A stretch of DNA of 8,013 nt, from the NCBI GenBank assembly GCA_045604285.1, contig JAZUNS010000170.1, forward strand, positions 1 to 8,013, read 5' to 3'. Position numbers and translations under genes: made by a program. Source of the stretch: SIG636 sp045604285 (GTDB taxonomy: Bacteria > Bacillota > Clostridia > Oscillospirales > CAG-382). The notes under the pieces were generated by a model. It had not been told where the DNA came from and did not search any database. It saw only the letters and a list, made by a program, of their open reading frames with translations. This document shows, piece after piece, positions 1 to 6,491 of the stretch (position 1 is its first letter; each line of letters starts with the position of its first letter).

Positions 1-533
1 TCAGCAGATTCAGCGGAAGCTTCGGAGCTTCCTACAGATTCTACGGATTCAACGGAAGCCTCGGAGCTTTCTACAGATTCTACGGATTCAACGGAAGCTT
101 CAGAGCTTTCGTCAGCACTTTCTTCTTCAGCGGAAGACGTATCGTCTTCTTCAGCCTCTTCGACAGGGGTATAGTTGTTCTCAATGTAATACTGAGTAAA
201 CTCATCCTTACCCAAAATTACGGCAGGATAAAAAGCGCCGTAGCTTTGAGAACCTTCTTCCAAGCCGGTACGGTCCTCATAAACGGTGTAGATAAAAGAG
301 GTATAATCTTTAAGCATATCAGCGTCAATGTCAATGGCGTTAATGGTATCGCCGGTCTTTTCAGACAAAGCTGCTGCAAGTGCTTTTGCAAAATCAACGT
401 CTTCAAAATACTTATTTGTGTCTTTGTGGTAATCCCAAAAAACGGCAACAACACCGCCAATTACCAGCAAACAAGCCAAGCACAAAGCTATGATCCTGTT
501 TCTAAGGGTTTTTCTGCTAAGAACGGAACTCAT
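1..533 (-). CDS. Membrane-anchored protein of unknown function, Ser/Glu-rich tail; 3' end outside window
   Basis: The gene reads leftward from ATG at 533-531 and is open to the window edge, giving 177 residues with no stop. GGAGG lies 10 nt upstream of the ATG and a good promoter precedes it. Residues 1-13 are short and basic (MSSVLSRKTLRNR). Residues 14-33 form one hydrophobic segment, so the protein is probably a signal-anchored membrane protein with its bulk outside the cell. No lipobox is seen. Residues 34-122 look globular (mixed, many acidic and aromatic residues) and match no family I recognise. From about residue 124 the sequence becomes low-complexity and very acidic, rich in Glu, Ser, Ala and Val, with a 13-residue repeat (ESVESVESSEASV type). 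Such tails often act as disordered stalks or linkers. The gene is divergent from the cmk operon and nothing ties it functionally to its neighbours. The reading frame is secure; the function is unknown. Confidence 0.8.
   Translation of the reverse strand, partial: MSSVLSRKTLRNRIIALCLACLLVIGGVVAVFWDYHKDTNKYFEDVDFAKALAAALSEKTGDTINAIDIDADMLKDYTSFIYTVYEDRTGLEEGSQSYGAFYPAVILGKDEFTQYYIENNYTPVEEAEEDDTSSAEEESADESSEASVESVESVESSEASVESVESVGSSEASAESA
8..110. repeat. 39-bp tandem repeat encoding a 13-residue Ser/Glu/Val unit
   Basis: Copies begin at 8, 47 and 86 with an exact 39-bp period; the third matches for about 25 bp (to 110) before diverging. Each copy starts ATTCA(A/G)CGGAAGC on the plus strand. 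Copies 1 and 2 differ at only a few positions. The period is a multiple of three, so copy-number change would alter the length of the acidic tail of the leftward gene without a frameshift. More copies may lie beyond the left edge. Confidence 0.85.
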
Positions 534-573
534 TTTCAGTGAACCTCCAAATTTGCGAATTATTCAATTACAT

Positions 574-602
574 ATCATAACACCAAACGGGAAAATATGC
601 AA
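574..602 (-). promoter_or_regulatory. Sigma-A-type promoter for the leftward membrane-protein gene
   Basis: On the minus strand, TTGCAT (602-597) is followed after exactly 17 nt by TATGAT (579-574). Transcription would begin near 567, giving a leader of roughly 34 nt that contains the GGAGG ribosome binding site. It faces away from the cmk promoter. Confidence 0.65.
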
Positions 603-681
603 TAGTTTTTTAAAAAATTACCCTCTTTTCTTTTTTAATGGGCTTTTTTAAGCAAAAGCTTAATAAAATTACCGTTTGCTA

Positions 682-710
682 TTGCAAAAAGCAAAAAAAT
701 GTTGTAAACT
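682..710 (+). promoter_or_regulatory. Sigma-A-type promoter for the cmk-plsC-ispH/rpsA operon
   Basis: TTGCAA (682-687) and TAAACT (705-710) are separated by 17 nt in an AT-rich stretch. Transcription starting about 7 nt downstream (near 717) would begin after the upstream in-frame ATG at 714. This supports translation from the GTG at 747. Confidence 0.6.
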
Positions 711-746
711 AAAATGAGAGAAAAAGTAACTGTCGGAGGGTGTCTT

Positions 747-1424
747 GTGAATAAGGTGATAAATATAGCTATCGACGGGCCGTCCGGCTCGGGTAAAAGC
801 ACTTTGGCTTCTGCCATTGCAAAGCATTACGGTTACATATATATTGACACCGGTGCGCTGTATCGCACCGTTGGGTTATATATACAAAGGAAGGGTTTTG
901 CCTCCGACGATAGGGCGGCTATAGTTTCCGTGCTGCCTGATATTAATATAGAAATGCGTCTTGTGGACGGTAAAGGCGTCGTTTTGTTGGATGGCGTTCC
1001 TGTTGGTGATGAGATCAGAACGCCCAAATCCTCAATGTACGCATCAGACGTTTCAAAAATTCCCGAGGTGCGCAGCTTTCTGCTTGACCTGCAAAGGGAT
1101 ATAGCCAAGAAAAACAACACCGTTATGGATGGCAGAGATATAGGCACGGTAATCTTGCCCGATGCCCGTGTAAAGCTGTTTTTGGTTGCCGATGATAAGG
1201 TAAGGGCAAACAGAAGATATAAAGAGCTTTTGGAAAAAGGCCAAACGGTAACGGAAGAGGAAGTTCTTGAGGATATGCGCCGCAGAGATAAAAACGATGC
1301 GGGCAGAGAGCTTTGCCCCGCCGTTGCGGCAGAGGACGCAATACTTTTTGATAACAGCGCCCTCACCCCTGAGGAGACCTTTTTGAAGGCAAAAGAGATT
1401 ATTGACGGAGTTCTTGAAAAATGA
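747..1424 (+). CDS. cmk: Cytidylate kinase (CMP/dCMP kinase)
   Basis: This cytoplasmic enzyme phosphorylates CMP and dCMP with ATP, recycling CMP released by RNA turnover and lipid synthesis. From the GTG start it is 225 residues, the usual size. Visible motifs are the P-loop GPSGSGKS (11-18), DTGALYR (34-40) for nucleotide binding, DGRDIGT (128-134) and an Arg-rich lid, RRRDKND (178-184). I chose GTG at 747 because GGAGG (735-739) sits 7 nt upstream and the product then begins MNKVINIAIDGPSG, as in homologues. The in-frame ATG at 714 has no such site and lies at or before the predicted transcript start. The stop overlaps the plsC start by 4 bp (ATGA), so the two are translationally coupled. 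First gene of the operon; family assignment is firm. Confidence 0.96.
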   Translation: MNKVINIAIDGPSGSGKSTLASAIAKHYGYIYIDTGALYRTVGLYIQRKGFASDDRAAIVSVLPDINIEMRLVDGKGVVLLDGVPVGDEIRTPKSSMYASDVSKIPEVRSFLLDLQRDIAKKNNTVMDGRDIGTVILPDARVKLFLVADDKVRANRRYKELLEKGQTVTEEEVLEDMRRRDKNDAGRELCPAVAAEDAILFDNSALTPEETFLKAKEIIDGVLEK

Positions 1425-2008
1425 GTTTTTACGGTTTTGCCCGCGGCGTTGTCAGACCCTTTGTAAAGGTGCTGTACAGATATAAGCTTGAGGGTGCGGA
1501 AAATATACCGGAGGGTGCCTTTGTCCTTTGTGCCAACCATGTCTCTCTGGTGGACCCGGTGTGCTTGGTCTGTGCTTTTGACAGAAAAATAAGCTTTGTT
1601 GCAAAAACAGAGCTTAAGGGCGGAATGTTGGGCGGCTTTTTAAAACGCATGGGCGTTATATACATAAATCGAGAGCAGGCAGACCTTGGCGCTATCCGCC
1701 AATGCGTTACGGTTTTAAAAAGCGGCAACAGCGTTGGGATATTCCCCCAGGGTACCCGTGTTAAGGGCAAGGCGAAGGCAGAGCAGGGCTTGGAGGGCGT
1801 GTCCATGATATGCACCCTCGGCAGGACTGCCGCACTTCCCGTAGCCGTAATTTACGAAAAAGGCACGCCAAAGCTTTTTAGAAAAAGCAGGATAGTGGTG
1901 GGCAAGCCCATCCCCGTGGAAGAATTTTCAAAGCTTGGCGACAGAACAGAGCAATCTAAATATATTTTTGGCAAGGTTTGCGAGCTGATAGATAATGACA
2001 GAAATTAA
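1421..2008 (+). CDS. plsC: 1-acyl-sn-glycerol-3-phosphate acyltransferase (PlsC family)
   Basis: The family transfers an acyl chain to lysophosphatidic acid, making phosphatidic acid for membrane phospholipids at the inner face of the membrane. The 195-residue product has the LPLAT motifs in order: NHVSLVD (39-45, catalytic H40 and D45), GVIYINRE (78-85), FPQGTR (108-113) and ALPV (138-141). Motif III is more often FPEGTR; here Glu is replaced by Gln. GGAG at 1407-1410 lies 10 nt before the ATG. The gene overlaps cmk by 4 bp and the next gene by 14 bp, so it is translated as part of one operon. There is no long N-terminal transmembrane segment, only a hydrophobic/basic N-terminus that may bind the membrane surface. 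The exact acyl donor (acyl-CoA or acyl-ACP) cannot be read from the sequence. Confidence 0.93.
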   Translation: MSFYGFARGVVRPFVKVLYRYKLEGAENIPEGAFVLCANHVSLVDPVCLVCAFDRKISFVAKTELKGGMLGGFLKRMGVIYINREQADLGAIRQCVTVLKSGNSVGIFPQGTRVKGKAKAEQGLEGVSMICTLGRTAALPVAVIYEKGTPKLFRKSRIVVGKPIPVEEFSKLGDRTEQSKYIFGKVCELIDNDRN

Positions 2009-4019
2009 AACGGCAAAAAGCGCCGGCTTTTGCTTTGGCGTGGACCGCGCCGCAAAGCTTATAGAGGCAGAGGCGGCAGAGGGTAAGCCCGTATACACCA
2101 TAGGCGAGCTTATCCACAACAAAAGCTATATAAAAAGCCTTGAGGAAAAGGGCGTTTTTGCCATAACGGCAGAGGATGCTTTAAAGCTGCCCGAGGGTAC
2201 AAGGGTCGTAGCACGCACCCACGGCATCCCCAAAGGGATTATGGAGTCGTTGGTAAACGCAAAGCTTTCCGTGTTGGACGCCACCTGTCCCTTCGTTAAA
2301 AAGATACACGGCATAGTGTCTGAGCGCACCGCAGACGGCACTTCGTTGGTGATAATGGGGGATCCTAAGCATCCCGAAGTAGAGGGGATACGCTCCTTTG
2401 CAGGGGGGGAAACGGTAGTTGCCAGCAGCAGCGAAGAGCTTGTTGCCTTTCTTAGTACGGAAAACGGTAAAAATTTTGCCGAAAACGGCTTTATTATGGT
2501 GGCTCAAACCACGTTTTCTATGCCGGAATGGAAAAAAAGTCAAAAAAATATAAAAAAACTATATACAAACGCAATTTTTTTTGATACAATATGCAGTGTA
2601 ACCGAAAAAAGGCAGGAGGAGGTTCTTGCCTTAGCGGAAAAAAGCGACCTGGTTGTGGTGGTCGGCGGGCGTAACAGCTCCAACACCGCAAAGCTTTGGG
2701 AGCTGGCTGCGTCTAAAACCAAGGCGCTGCACATAGAAAGGGCGGCAGAGCTTGCCCCCCTAAGCGAAGAGATCTTCGCTTGTAATAATATTGCAATAAC
2801 TGCCGGGGCATCGACCCCGTTCAGTATAATTCAGGAGGTAAGAGAATACATGGCAGACATCATCAAAAACACTGAAGACGGCGAGCTTTCTTTTCAGGAA
2901 TTGCTTGACCAGAGCTTCAAGACTTTACATACAGGAGAAAGGGTAGTAGGCGTTATATCCGCCGTTACTCCCGCCGAAATCCACGTGGACCTCGGGACGA
3001 AGCATACCGGCATTCTCCCGTATGACGAAATCACCGACGACAGCGGTGTTGACCTTAACGAAATGTTTAAGGTTGGGGACGAGATAGAAGTTGTTCCCGT
3101 TAAGTTTAACGACGCAGAGGGTGTTGTTCACCTTTCCAAGAAGCGTCTTGACTCTTCCAAGAACTGGGGCACCATCGTTGAGGCTGAAAGCGAACACGCT
3201 ATCCTCGAGGGCACCGTTAAGGAAGTTGTTAAGGGCGGCGTTGTTGTTTCCAGCAATAATGTAAGAGTATTTATCCCCGCTTCCCAGACCGGCGTTCCCA
3301 AGGAAGAATCCTTGGACGTTCTCAAGGGCAAGAAGGTTTCCTTCAAGGTTATCGAAATCAACGATCAGCGCAAGCGTGCCGTTGGTTCCATCAGACTTGC
3401 TCAGAGAAGCGAGCACAAGAAGGCGGTAGAAGAGTTCTACGCAACGGTAGAAGTAGGTCAGAAGTTTACCGGTACCGTTCGTTCCCTTACCTCCTTTGGT
3501 GCGTTCATTAACCTCGGTCCCGTTGACGGTATGGCTCACATTACCGAGCTTTCCTGGGGCAGACCCAAGAACCCTGCCGATATCCTTAAGGTTGGTGATA
3601 AGATCGAAGTTTACATCAAGGCTGTTAACGTTGAAAAGAAGCGTATCTCCTTGGGCTATAAGACCGAAGAGAACAATCCTTGGAACATCTTTGTAGCAAA
3701 CTACAAGGTTGGTGACGACGTTAAGGTTAAGGTTGTAAGCCTTATGGCATTCGGCGCATTTGCCGAAATCATCCCCGGCGTAGACGGTCTTATCCATAAC
3801 TCTCAGTTGGCAGCTAAGCCCGTTTCCGCACCTGCATCCGTTGTTGCAGTTGGTGACGAGCTTGAAGTTAAGATCATCGCTATCGATGAAGAGAGAAAGA
3901 GAATCAGCCTTTCTCGCAGAGCGCTCCTCCCCGCTGAAGAGCTGGGCGAAGGCTTTGAGATAGTTGAAGAAGCTTCCGTTGGTGCTGAAGAAGCAGTTGC
4001 AGAAGAAACAGCAGAATAA
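1995..4019 (+). CDS. ispH: Bifunctional IspH (HMBPP reductase) / ribosomal protein S1 fusion
   Basis: The product has 674 residues in two parts. Residues 1 to about 285 are IspH (LytB), the [4Fe-4S] enzyme that reduces HMBPP to IPP and DMAPP, the last MEP-pathway step. Its cluster cysteines are C13, C98 and C200. Substrate residues include H41, H76, H126 and E128 (HPEVEG), the TT at 172-173, SSN (228-230) and GASTP (271-275). Residues from about 286 form S1, with four S1 RNA-binding domains near 314-383, 402-468, 487-555 and 571-642 and an acidic tail (646-674). S1 helps bind mRNA on the 30S subunit. The fusion itself is known in Clostridia. Codon use shifts sharply at the junction: lysine is mixed AAA/AAG in the ispH part, but nearly all AAG after 2867. 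An internal Shine-Dalgarno and ATG lie at 2833-2852, so S1 may also be made alone (389 residues). The start overlaps plsC by 14 bp. Confidence 0.95.
   Translation: MTEIKTAKSAGFCFGVDRAAKLIEAEAAEGKPVYTIGELIHNKSYIKSLEEKGVFAITAEDALKLPEGTRVVARTHGIPKGIMESLVNAKLSVLDATCPFVKKIHGIVSERTADGTSLVIMGDPKHPEVEGIRSFAGGETVVASSSEELVAFLSTENGKNFAENGFIMVAQTTFSMPEWKKSQKNIKKLYTNAIFFDTICSVTEKRQEEVLALAEKSDLVVVVGGRNSSNTAKLWELAASKTKALHIERAAELAPLSEEIFACNNIAITAGASTPFSIIQEVREYMADIIKNTEDGELSFQELLDQSFKTLHTGERVVGVISAVTPAEIHVDLGTKHTGILPYDEITDDSGVDLNEMFKVGDEIEVVPVKFNDAEGVVHLSKKRLDSSKNWGTIVEAESEHAILEGTVKEVVKGGVVVSSNNVRVFIPASQTGVPKEESLDVLKGKKVSFKVIEINDQRKRAVGSIRLAQRSEHKKAVEEFYATVEVGQKFTGTVRSLTSFGAFINLGPVDGMAHITELSWGRPKNPADILKVGDKIEVYIKAVNVEKKRISLGYKTEENNPWNIFVANYKVGDDVKVKVVSLMAFGAFAEIIPGVDGLIHNSQLAAKPVSAPASVVAVGDELEVKIIAIDEERKRISLSRRALLPAEELGEGFEIVEEASVGAEEAVAEETAE
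2833..2852 (+). promoter_or_regulatory. Candidate internal ribosome binding site and ATG for stand-alone S1
   Basis: AGGAGG (2833-2838) is a full anti-Shine-Dalgarno match, 11 nt upstream of an in-frame ATG at 2850 (Met286 of the fusion). This is exactly where the IspH homology ends and a typical S1 N-terminal extension begins. Initiation here would give a 389-residue, four-domain S1, the usual size of a free Firmicutes S1. The same bases also encode Gln-Glu-Val of IspH, so the match could be coding coincidence; the codon-bias switch at the same place argues otherwise. Confidence 0.5.
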
Positions 4020-4034
4020 TTTTAAATAGCAGAT

Positions 4035-4072
4035 AAAGTTGCTGTTGCGCCTACGGGTGCAACAGCAATTTT
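4035..4072 (+). terminator. Rho-independent terminator after ispH-rpsA
   Basis: TTGCTGTTGCGCC (4039-4051) pairs with GGTGCAACAGCAA (4056-4068) around a TACG loop: 13 bp with one G-U pair. The A-rich 5' flank (4035-4038) can also pair with TTTT at 4069-4072. The U-tract is only four long, so termination may be partial. It begins 16 nt after the stop and ends 4 nt before the AAGG ribosome binding site of the next gene. Confidence 0.75.
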
Positions 4073-4086
4073 AATAAGGTGAGGCT

Positions 4087-5439
4087 ATGGGCAAAAACAG
4101 CGTTTATAGTTTTATTAAAAATAACGGCAGCTACCCTTTCCACATGCCGGGTCATAAGCGCAACCAAGGGCTGGATAAGCTGACGGCGCTTGGCGCTTGG
4201 GCGGATATAACAGAGATCGGCGGTGCCGATGATCTGCACCACCCTACGGGGATGCTTGCGGAATTGCAGACAAAGCTAAGCCGTACTTGGCGCAGCACAA
4301 AAAGCTATCTTTTGGTTAACGGCAGCACCTGCGGCAATCTTGCCGCCATGGGTGCCCTGGGTAAGCGTGGAGATAAGGTCCTCGTTGCCCGCAACTGCCA
4401 CCGCAGCGTTTATCATGGGCTGGAGCTTTTTGGATATAATCCCGTGTTTTTAACCCCAAGCTTTGTGGCAGAGCTTGGCGTATACGGCGCATTAGAGGCG
4501 GAAATGGTAAAAGACGCTTTGCTAAAACATTCAGATGCGGCATTTTTGGTGTTGACAAGCCCCACCTACGAGGGTATAATTTCCAATATAAGGGAAATAG
4601 CTGCCCTCTGTAAAGCCTCGGGCGTAGCCCTGCTTGTGGATGAAGCCCACGGCGCTCATCTGGATTTGTCACCGTACTTTTCCGGCGGTGCGGTTAAGGC
4701 AGGCGCAGACGTGGTGGTGCAAAGCATGCATAAAACCTTGCCGGCACTTACTCCCTCTGCGGTTTTGCACGTAAACGGCAACGGTGTCGACCTTGCCCGA
4801 TTAGAGCATTATTTGCGGGTGTTTCAAACATCAAGCCCCTCCTATCCCCTTATGGCGTCGGTGGAGGCGTGTCTTGAGTATTTATCAACCCCTATGCTGT
4901 TTGAAGAATGGCATGGGTTGATAAAAATGTTTATTAAAAATGTAAAAGGCTTAAGTTCAATAAAGCTTTTTAAGACCGACGACCCGTCTAAGCTTGTGCT
5001 TATCGGCAAAAACGGCACCGAGCTTGCAAGCTTTTTACGGCTTAACGGGGTGGAGGCAGAGTATACCACCGACGCCTTTGTGCTTGCAATGACCGGCGCA
5101 GGCGATAGGGCAGAGGGCTTTAAGCTTCTTATAGACACCTTGGCAGAGGCAGACCGAAAGCTTGGGGATTATAAGCCGATTGTGGACGAAACGGAATATT
5201 GTCAAGGCGCTATGGTCGCTACGATAGAAGCGGCACTTAACGCCCCAAAAGAAATGCTTGATTTAAGGGACTGTGCAGGAAGAACGGCGGCAGAGTATAT
5301 TTGGGCGTATCCGCCGGGTATACCGCTGTTGGTGCCGGGACAGACCATTACTGCCGAGTTTGCGGGCAGTAAGCTTAGCGGTTGTTACAGCGACAACGGC
5401 AGCCTGCCTCTTGTGGCTGTTGTAAAAAATAGTAGATAG
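4087..5439 (+). CDS. Orn/Lys/Arg decarboxylase-family PLP-dependent enzyme
   Basis: A 450-residue cytoplasmic fold-type I PLP enzyme of the SpeA/YaaO branch of basic amino acid decarboxylases. Visible family motifs: HMPGHK (19-24), TEIGGADDLHHPTG (42-55), LVNGSTCGNL (76-85, phosphate-binding loop), NCHRS (103-107, with H105 likely stacking on PLP), TSPTYEG (157-163), VDEAHGAH (184-191) and SMHKTL (213-218). K216 is the probable Schiff-base lysine. The C-terminal part has YPPGIPLLVPGQ (408-419), typical of these enzymes. Related proteins decarboxylate arginine, lysine or ornithine for polyamine synthesis; the substrate cannot be told from sequence alone. AAGG (4076-4079) precedes the ATG by 7 nt. 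No promoter fits between the upstream terminator and this start, so expression probably depends on read-through or a promoter inside the S1 coding region. The glycosyltransferase gene follows after 9 bp. Confidence 0.88.
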   Translation: MGKNSVYSFIKNNGSYPFHMPGHKRNQGLDKLTALGAWADITEIGGADDLHHPTGMLAELQTKLSRTWRSTKSYLLVNGSTCGNLAAMGALGKRGDKVLVARNCHRSVYHGLELFGYNPVFLTPSFVAELGVYGALEAEMVKDALLKHSDAAFLVLTSPTYEGIISNIREIAALCKASGVALLVDEAHGAHLDLSPYFSGGAVKAGADVVVQSMHKTLPALTPSAVLHVNGNGVDLARLEHYLRVFQTSSPSYPLMASVEACLEYLSTPMLFEEWHGLIKMFIKNVKGLSSIKLFKTDDPSKLVLIGKNGTELASFLRLNGVEAEYTTDAFVLAMTGAGDRAEGFKLLIDTLAEADRKLGDYKPIVDETEYCQGAMVATIEAALNAPKEMLDLRDCAGRTAAEYIWAYPPGIPLLVPGQTITAEFAGSKLSGCYSDNGSLPLVAVVKNSR

Positions 5440-5448
5440 GTGATATTT

Positions 5449-6189
5449 ATGATACCAAAGGTAATCCATTACGTGTGGTTTGGCAGAGGTAAAAAGTCGG
5501 CAATAATAAAGCATTGCATAAAAAGCTGGAAAAAGATTATGCCGGATTATGAAATAAAAGAATGGAACGAAGATAACTTTGATTTGGATGCAAACCGTTA
5601 CTGCCGCCAAGCCTACGACCGCAAAAAATATGCCTTTGCGGCGGATTATGCAAGGCTTTGGATATTGTATAATCACGGCGGTATTTATATGGATACCGAC
5701 AGCGAATCCTTTAAGCCGTTGGATAAGTTTTTGCATCATAAAGCCTTCACTTGCTTTGAAAGTGATAAAGTGGTTGCCCTCGGAACCGTAGGTGCGGAAA
5801 AGGGCAACGAAACCATCAAGTATTTGCTTGAATATTACGACAACCGTGAGTTTTTAGATCCCAACCAACCCGGCGGAATAGATTGGACCCCAAATACCAA
5901 CGCTTTGACCGAGCGGCTGATTCCTAAGGGCTTGGCGGTCAACAATCAATACCAAGAAGTAAACGGGCTTGCCGTATATCCCAGCGTATATTTTTGCTCT
6001 GAGGGTAAGGGTGAAAACAAATACGCCACCCATTACTTTACTGCCACCTGGTTGCCTAAAAAATTTCAGCGCCGCAACAATTGGCACAGACGTATAGGTA
6101 AAGTTAAAAAAGCTGTGCGTAAGCTTTTCGGAGATAAGCTGTACGATAAGTTAAAAAATGCAAAAAGGCAAAAGACTTCAGATAAATAA
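5449..6189 (+). CDS. GT32-type glycosyltransferase (DXD sugar transferase, OCH1/capsular family)
   Basis: A 246-residue protein with the hallmarks of the DXD-containing glycosyltransferase family 32. It starts IPKVIHYVWFG, followed by W27, PDYEI..WNEDNFD (32-45) and YAFAADYARLWILYNHGGIYMDTD (61-84 region). D82-T83-D84 is the DXD motif that binds the nucleotide-sugar and metal. Homologues add sugars to capsular or surface polysaccharides; the actual donor and acceptor are unknown. The C-terminus (from about 210) is strongly basic (Lys/Arg-rich) and could contact the membrane surface; there is no signal peptide or transmembrane helix. I chose ATG at 5449 because AGGTGA (5438-5443) lies 5 nt before it and IPKVIHYVW is the usual N-terminus. 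A GTG at 5440 would overlap that site. It probably shares a transcript with the decarboxylase gene; a functional link between the two is not evident. Confidence 0.87.
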   Translation: MIPKVIHYVWFGRGKKSAIIKHCIKSWKKIMPDYEIKEWNEDNFDLDANRYCRQAYDRKKYAFAADYARLWILYNHGGIYMDTDSESFKPLDKFLHHKAFTCFESDKVVALGTVGAEKGNETIKYLLEYYDNREFLDPNQPGGIDWTPNTNALTERLIPKGLAVNNQYQEVNGLAVYPSVYFCSEGKGENKYATHYFTATWLPKKFQRRNNWHRRIGKVKKAVRKLFGDKLYDKLKNAKRQKTSDK

Positions 6190-6193
6190 ACTG

Positions 6194-6222
6194 TTGACAG
6201 CAGGGGAAATTTGTAGTATACT
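6194..6222 (+). promoter_or_regulatory. Strong sigma-A promoter for the SCIFF gene
   Basis: A perfect TTGACA (6194-6199) and TATACT (6217-6222) are separated by 17 nt, close to the ideal housekeeping promoter and the best in the window. It begins 5 nt after the glycosyltransferase stop. Transcription would begin near 6229, with a leader of about 32 nt carrying AAGGAG (6246-6251), 9 nt before the ATG. This points to high constitutive expression of the peptide. Confidence 0.85.
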
Positions 6223-6260
6223 TAAGCCGATAGATATTTTACGATAAGGAGCTTTAATTT

Positions 6261-6407
6261 ATGAAGAAGATAGTAACCCTTGAAACTCGTGACCTTAACA
6301 AGTCCGTTAACAACGGTGGCTGCGGCGAATGCCAGACCTCTTGTCAGTCTGCTTGCAAGACCTCCTGCGGTGTTGCTAACCAGAACTGCGAAAAACAGGG
6401 CAAATAA
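6261..6407 (+). CDS. scfA: SCIFF ranthipeptide precursor (six cysteines in forty-five residues)
   Basis: A 48-residue precursor of the SCIFF family of ribosomally made, modified peptides found across Clostridia. The leader (1-20, MKKIVTLETRDLNKSVNNGG) is followed by a core with six cysteines at 21, 24, 28, 32, 36 and 43, in the family pattern CGECQTSCQSACKTSC. The radical SAM maturase encoded next forms thioether bonds between Cys and other residues. Some ranthipeptides have been linked to population-density control, but the role of most SCIFF peptides is unsettled. Codons are of the highly expressed type (AAG, AAC, GTT, TCC, ACC), like the S1 region and unlike scfB. The gene has its own strong promoter and AAGGAG ribosome binding site (spacing 9), and a terminator-like hairpin follows. 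Oddity: the residue after Cys36 is Gly37 rather than the Thr I recall in the characterised homologue, and NQ is preceded by VA rather than VG. Identification is firm. Confidence 0.95.
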   Translation: MKKIVTLETRDLNKSVNNGGCGECQTSCQSACKTSCGVANQNCEKQGK

Positions 6408-6423
6408 TTATTAATAAAAAGCA

Positions 6424-6469
6424 ATAACAAAAATTAAGGAGAGCATCGCCCTCCTTAATTTTCTGTTAT
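6424..6469 (+). terminator. Hairpin between scfA and scfB: partial terminator or attenuator
   Basis: AAAATTAAGGAG (6430-6441) pairs perfectly with CTCCTTAATTTT (6451-6462) around a 9-nt loop. The stem extends outward through ATAACA (6424-6429) with TGTTAT (6464-6469) past one bulged C (6463), 18 bp in all. TTTT at 6459-6462 is inside the stem and the U-tract is poor. Termination is therefore likely to be incomplete, or the hairpin may protect the 3' end of scfA mRNA. It lies 22 nt upstream of the scfB start with no clear promoter between, so scfB is probably expressed by read-through. Confidence 0.75.
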
Positions 6470-6491
6470 GGGTAACCTTTGGGGTGAGAAT

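Noticed and set aside
648..663. Small perfect inverted repeat TTAAGC-AAAA-GCTTAA in the divergent promoter region.
   Set aside because: Only 6 bp, AT-rich, in an AT-rich spacer, upstream of the cmk -35. It could be an operator, but nothing else supports that.
714..746. In-frame ATG at 714 as the start of cmk.
   Set aside because: It lies at or before the predicted transcript start and lacks a Shine-Dalgarno; GTG at 747 has GGAGG at 7 nt and gives the family-typical N-terminus.
833..1540. Open frame of 235 codons on the minus strand opposite cmk.
   Set aside because: It is fully antisense to a well-supported cmk with intact motifs, has a Ser/Thr-rich unlikely composition, and no suitable start context.
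2791..2830. A perfect TATAAT (2825-2830) and a TTGCAA (2791-2796) just upstream of the internal S1 start, plus a CGGGG/CCCCG hairpin (2804-2819).
   Set aside because: The gap between the boxes is 28 nt, and no -35 lies at the right distance. A start 7 nt after TATAAT would fall inside the Shine-Dalgarno. The hairpin bases encode the conserved GASTP of IspH.
2925..3797. Long open frame (290 codons) on the minus strand opposite the S1 region.
   Set aside because: The plus strand has four clear S1 domains. The strong codon bias there (AAG, GTT) leaves few stops on the opposite strand, which explains the open frame; the translation resembles no protein.
6468..6491. In-frame ATG at 6468 as the start of the SCIFF maturase.
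   Set aside because: It lies in the right arm of the intergenic hairpin and would add eight residues not typical of the family; ATG at 6492 has GGGGTG at proper spacing.
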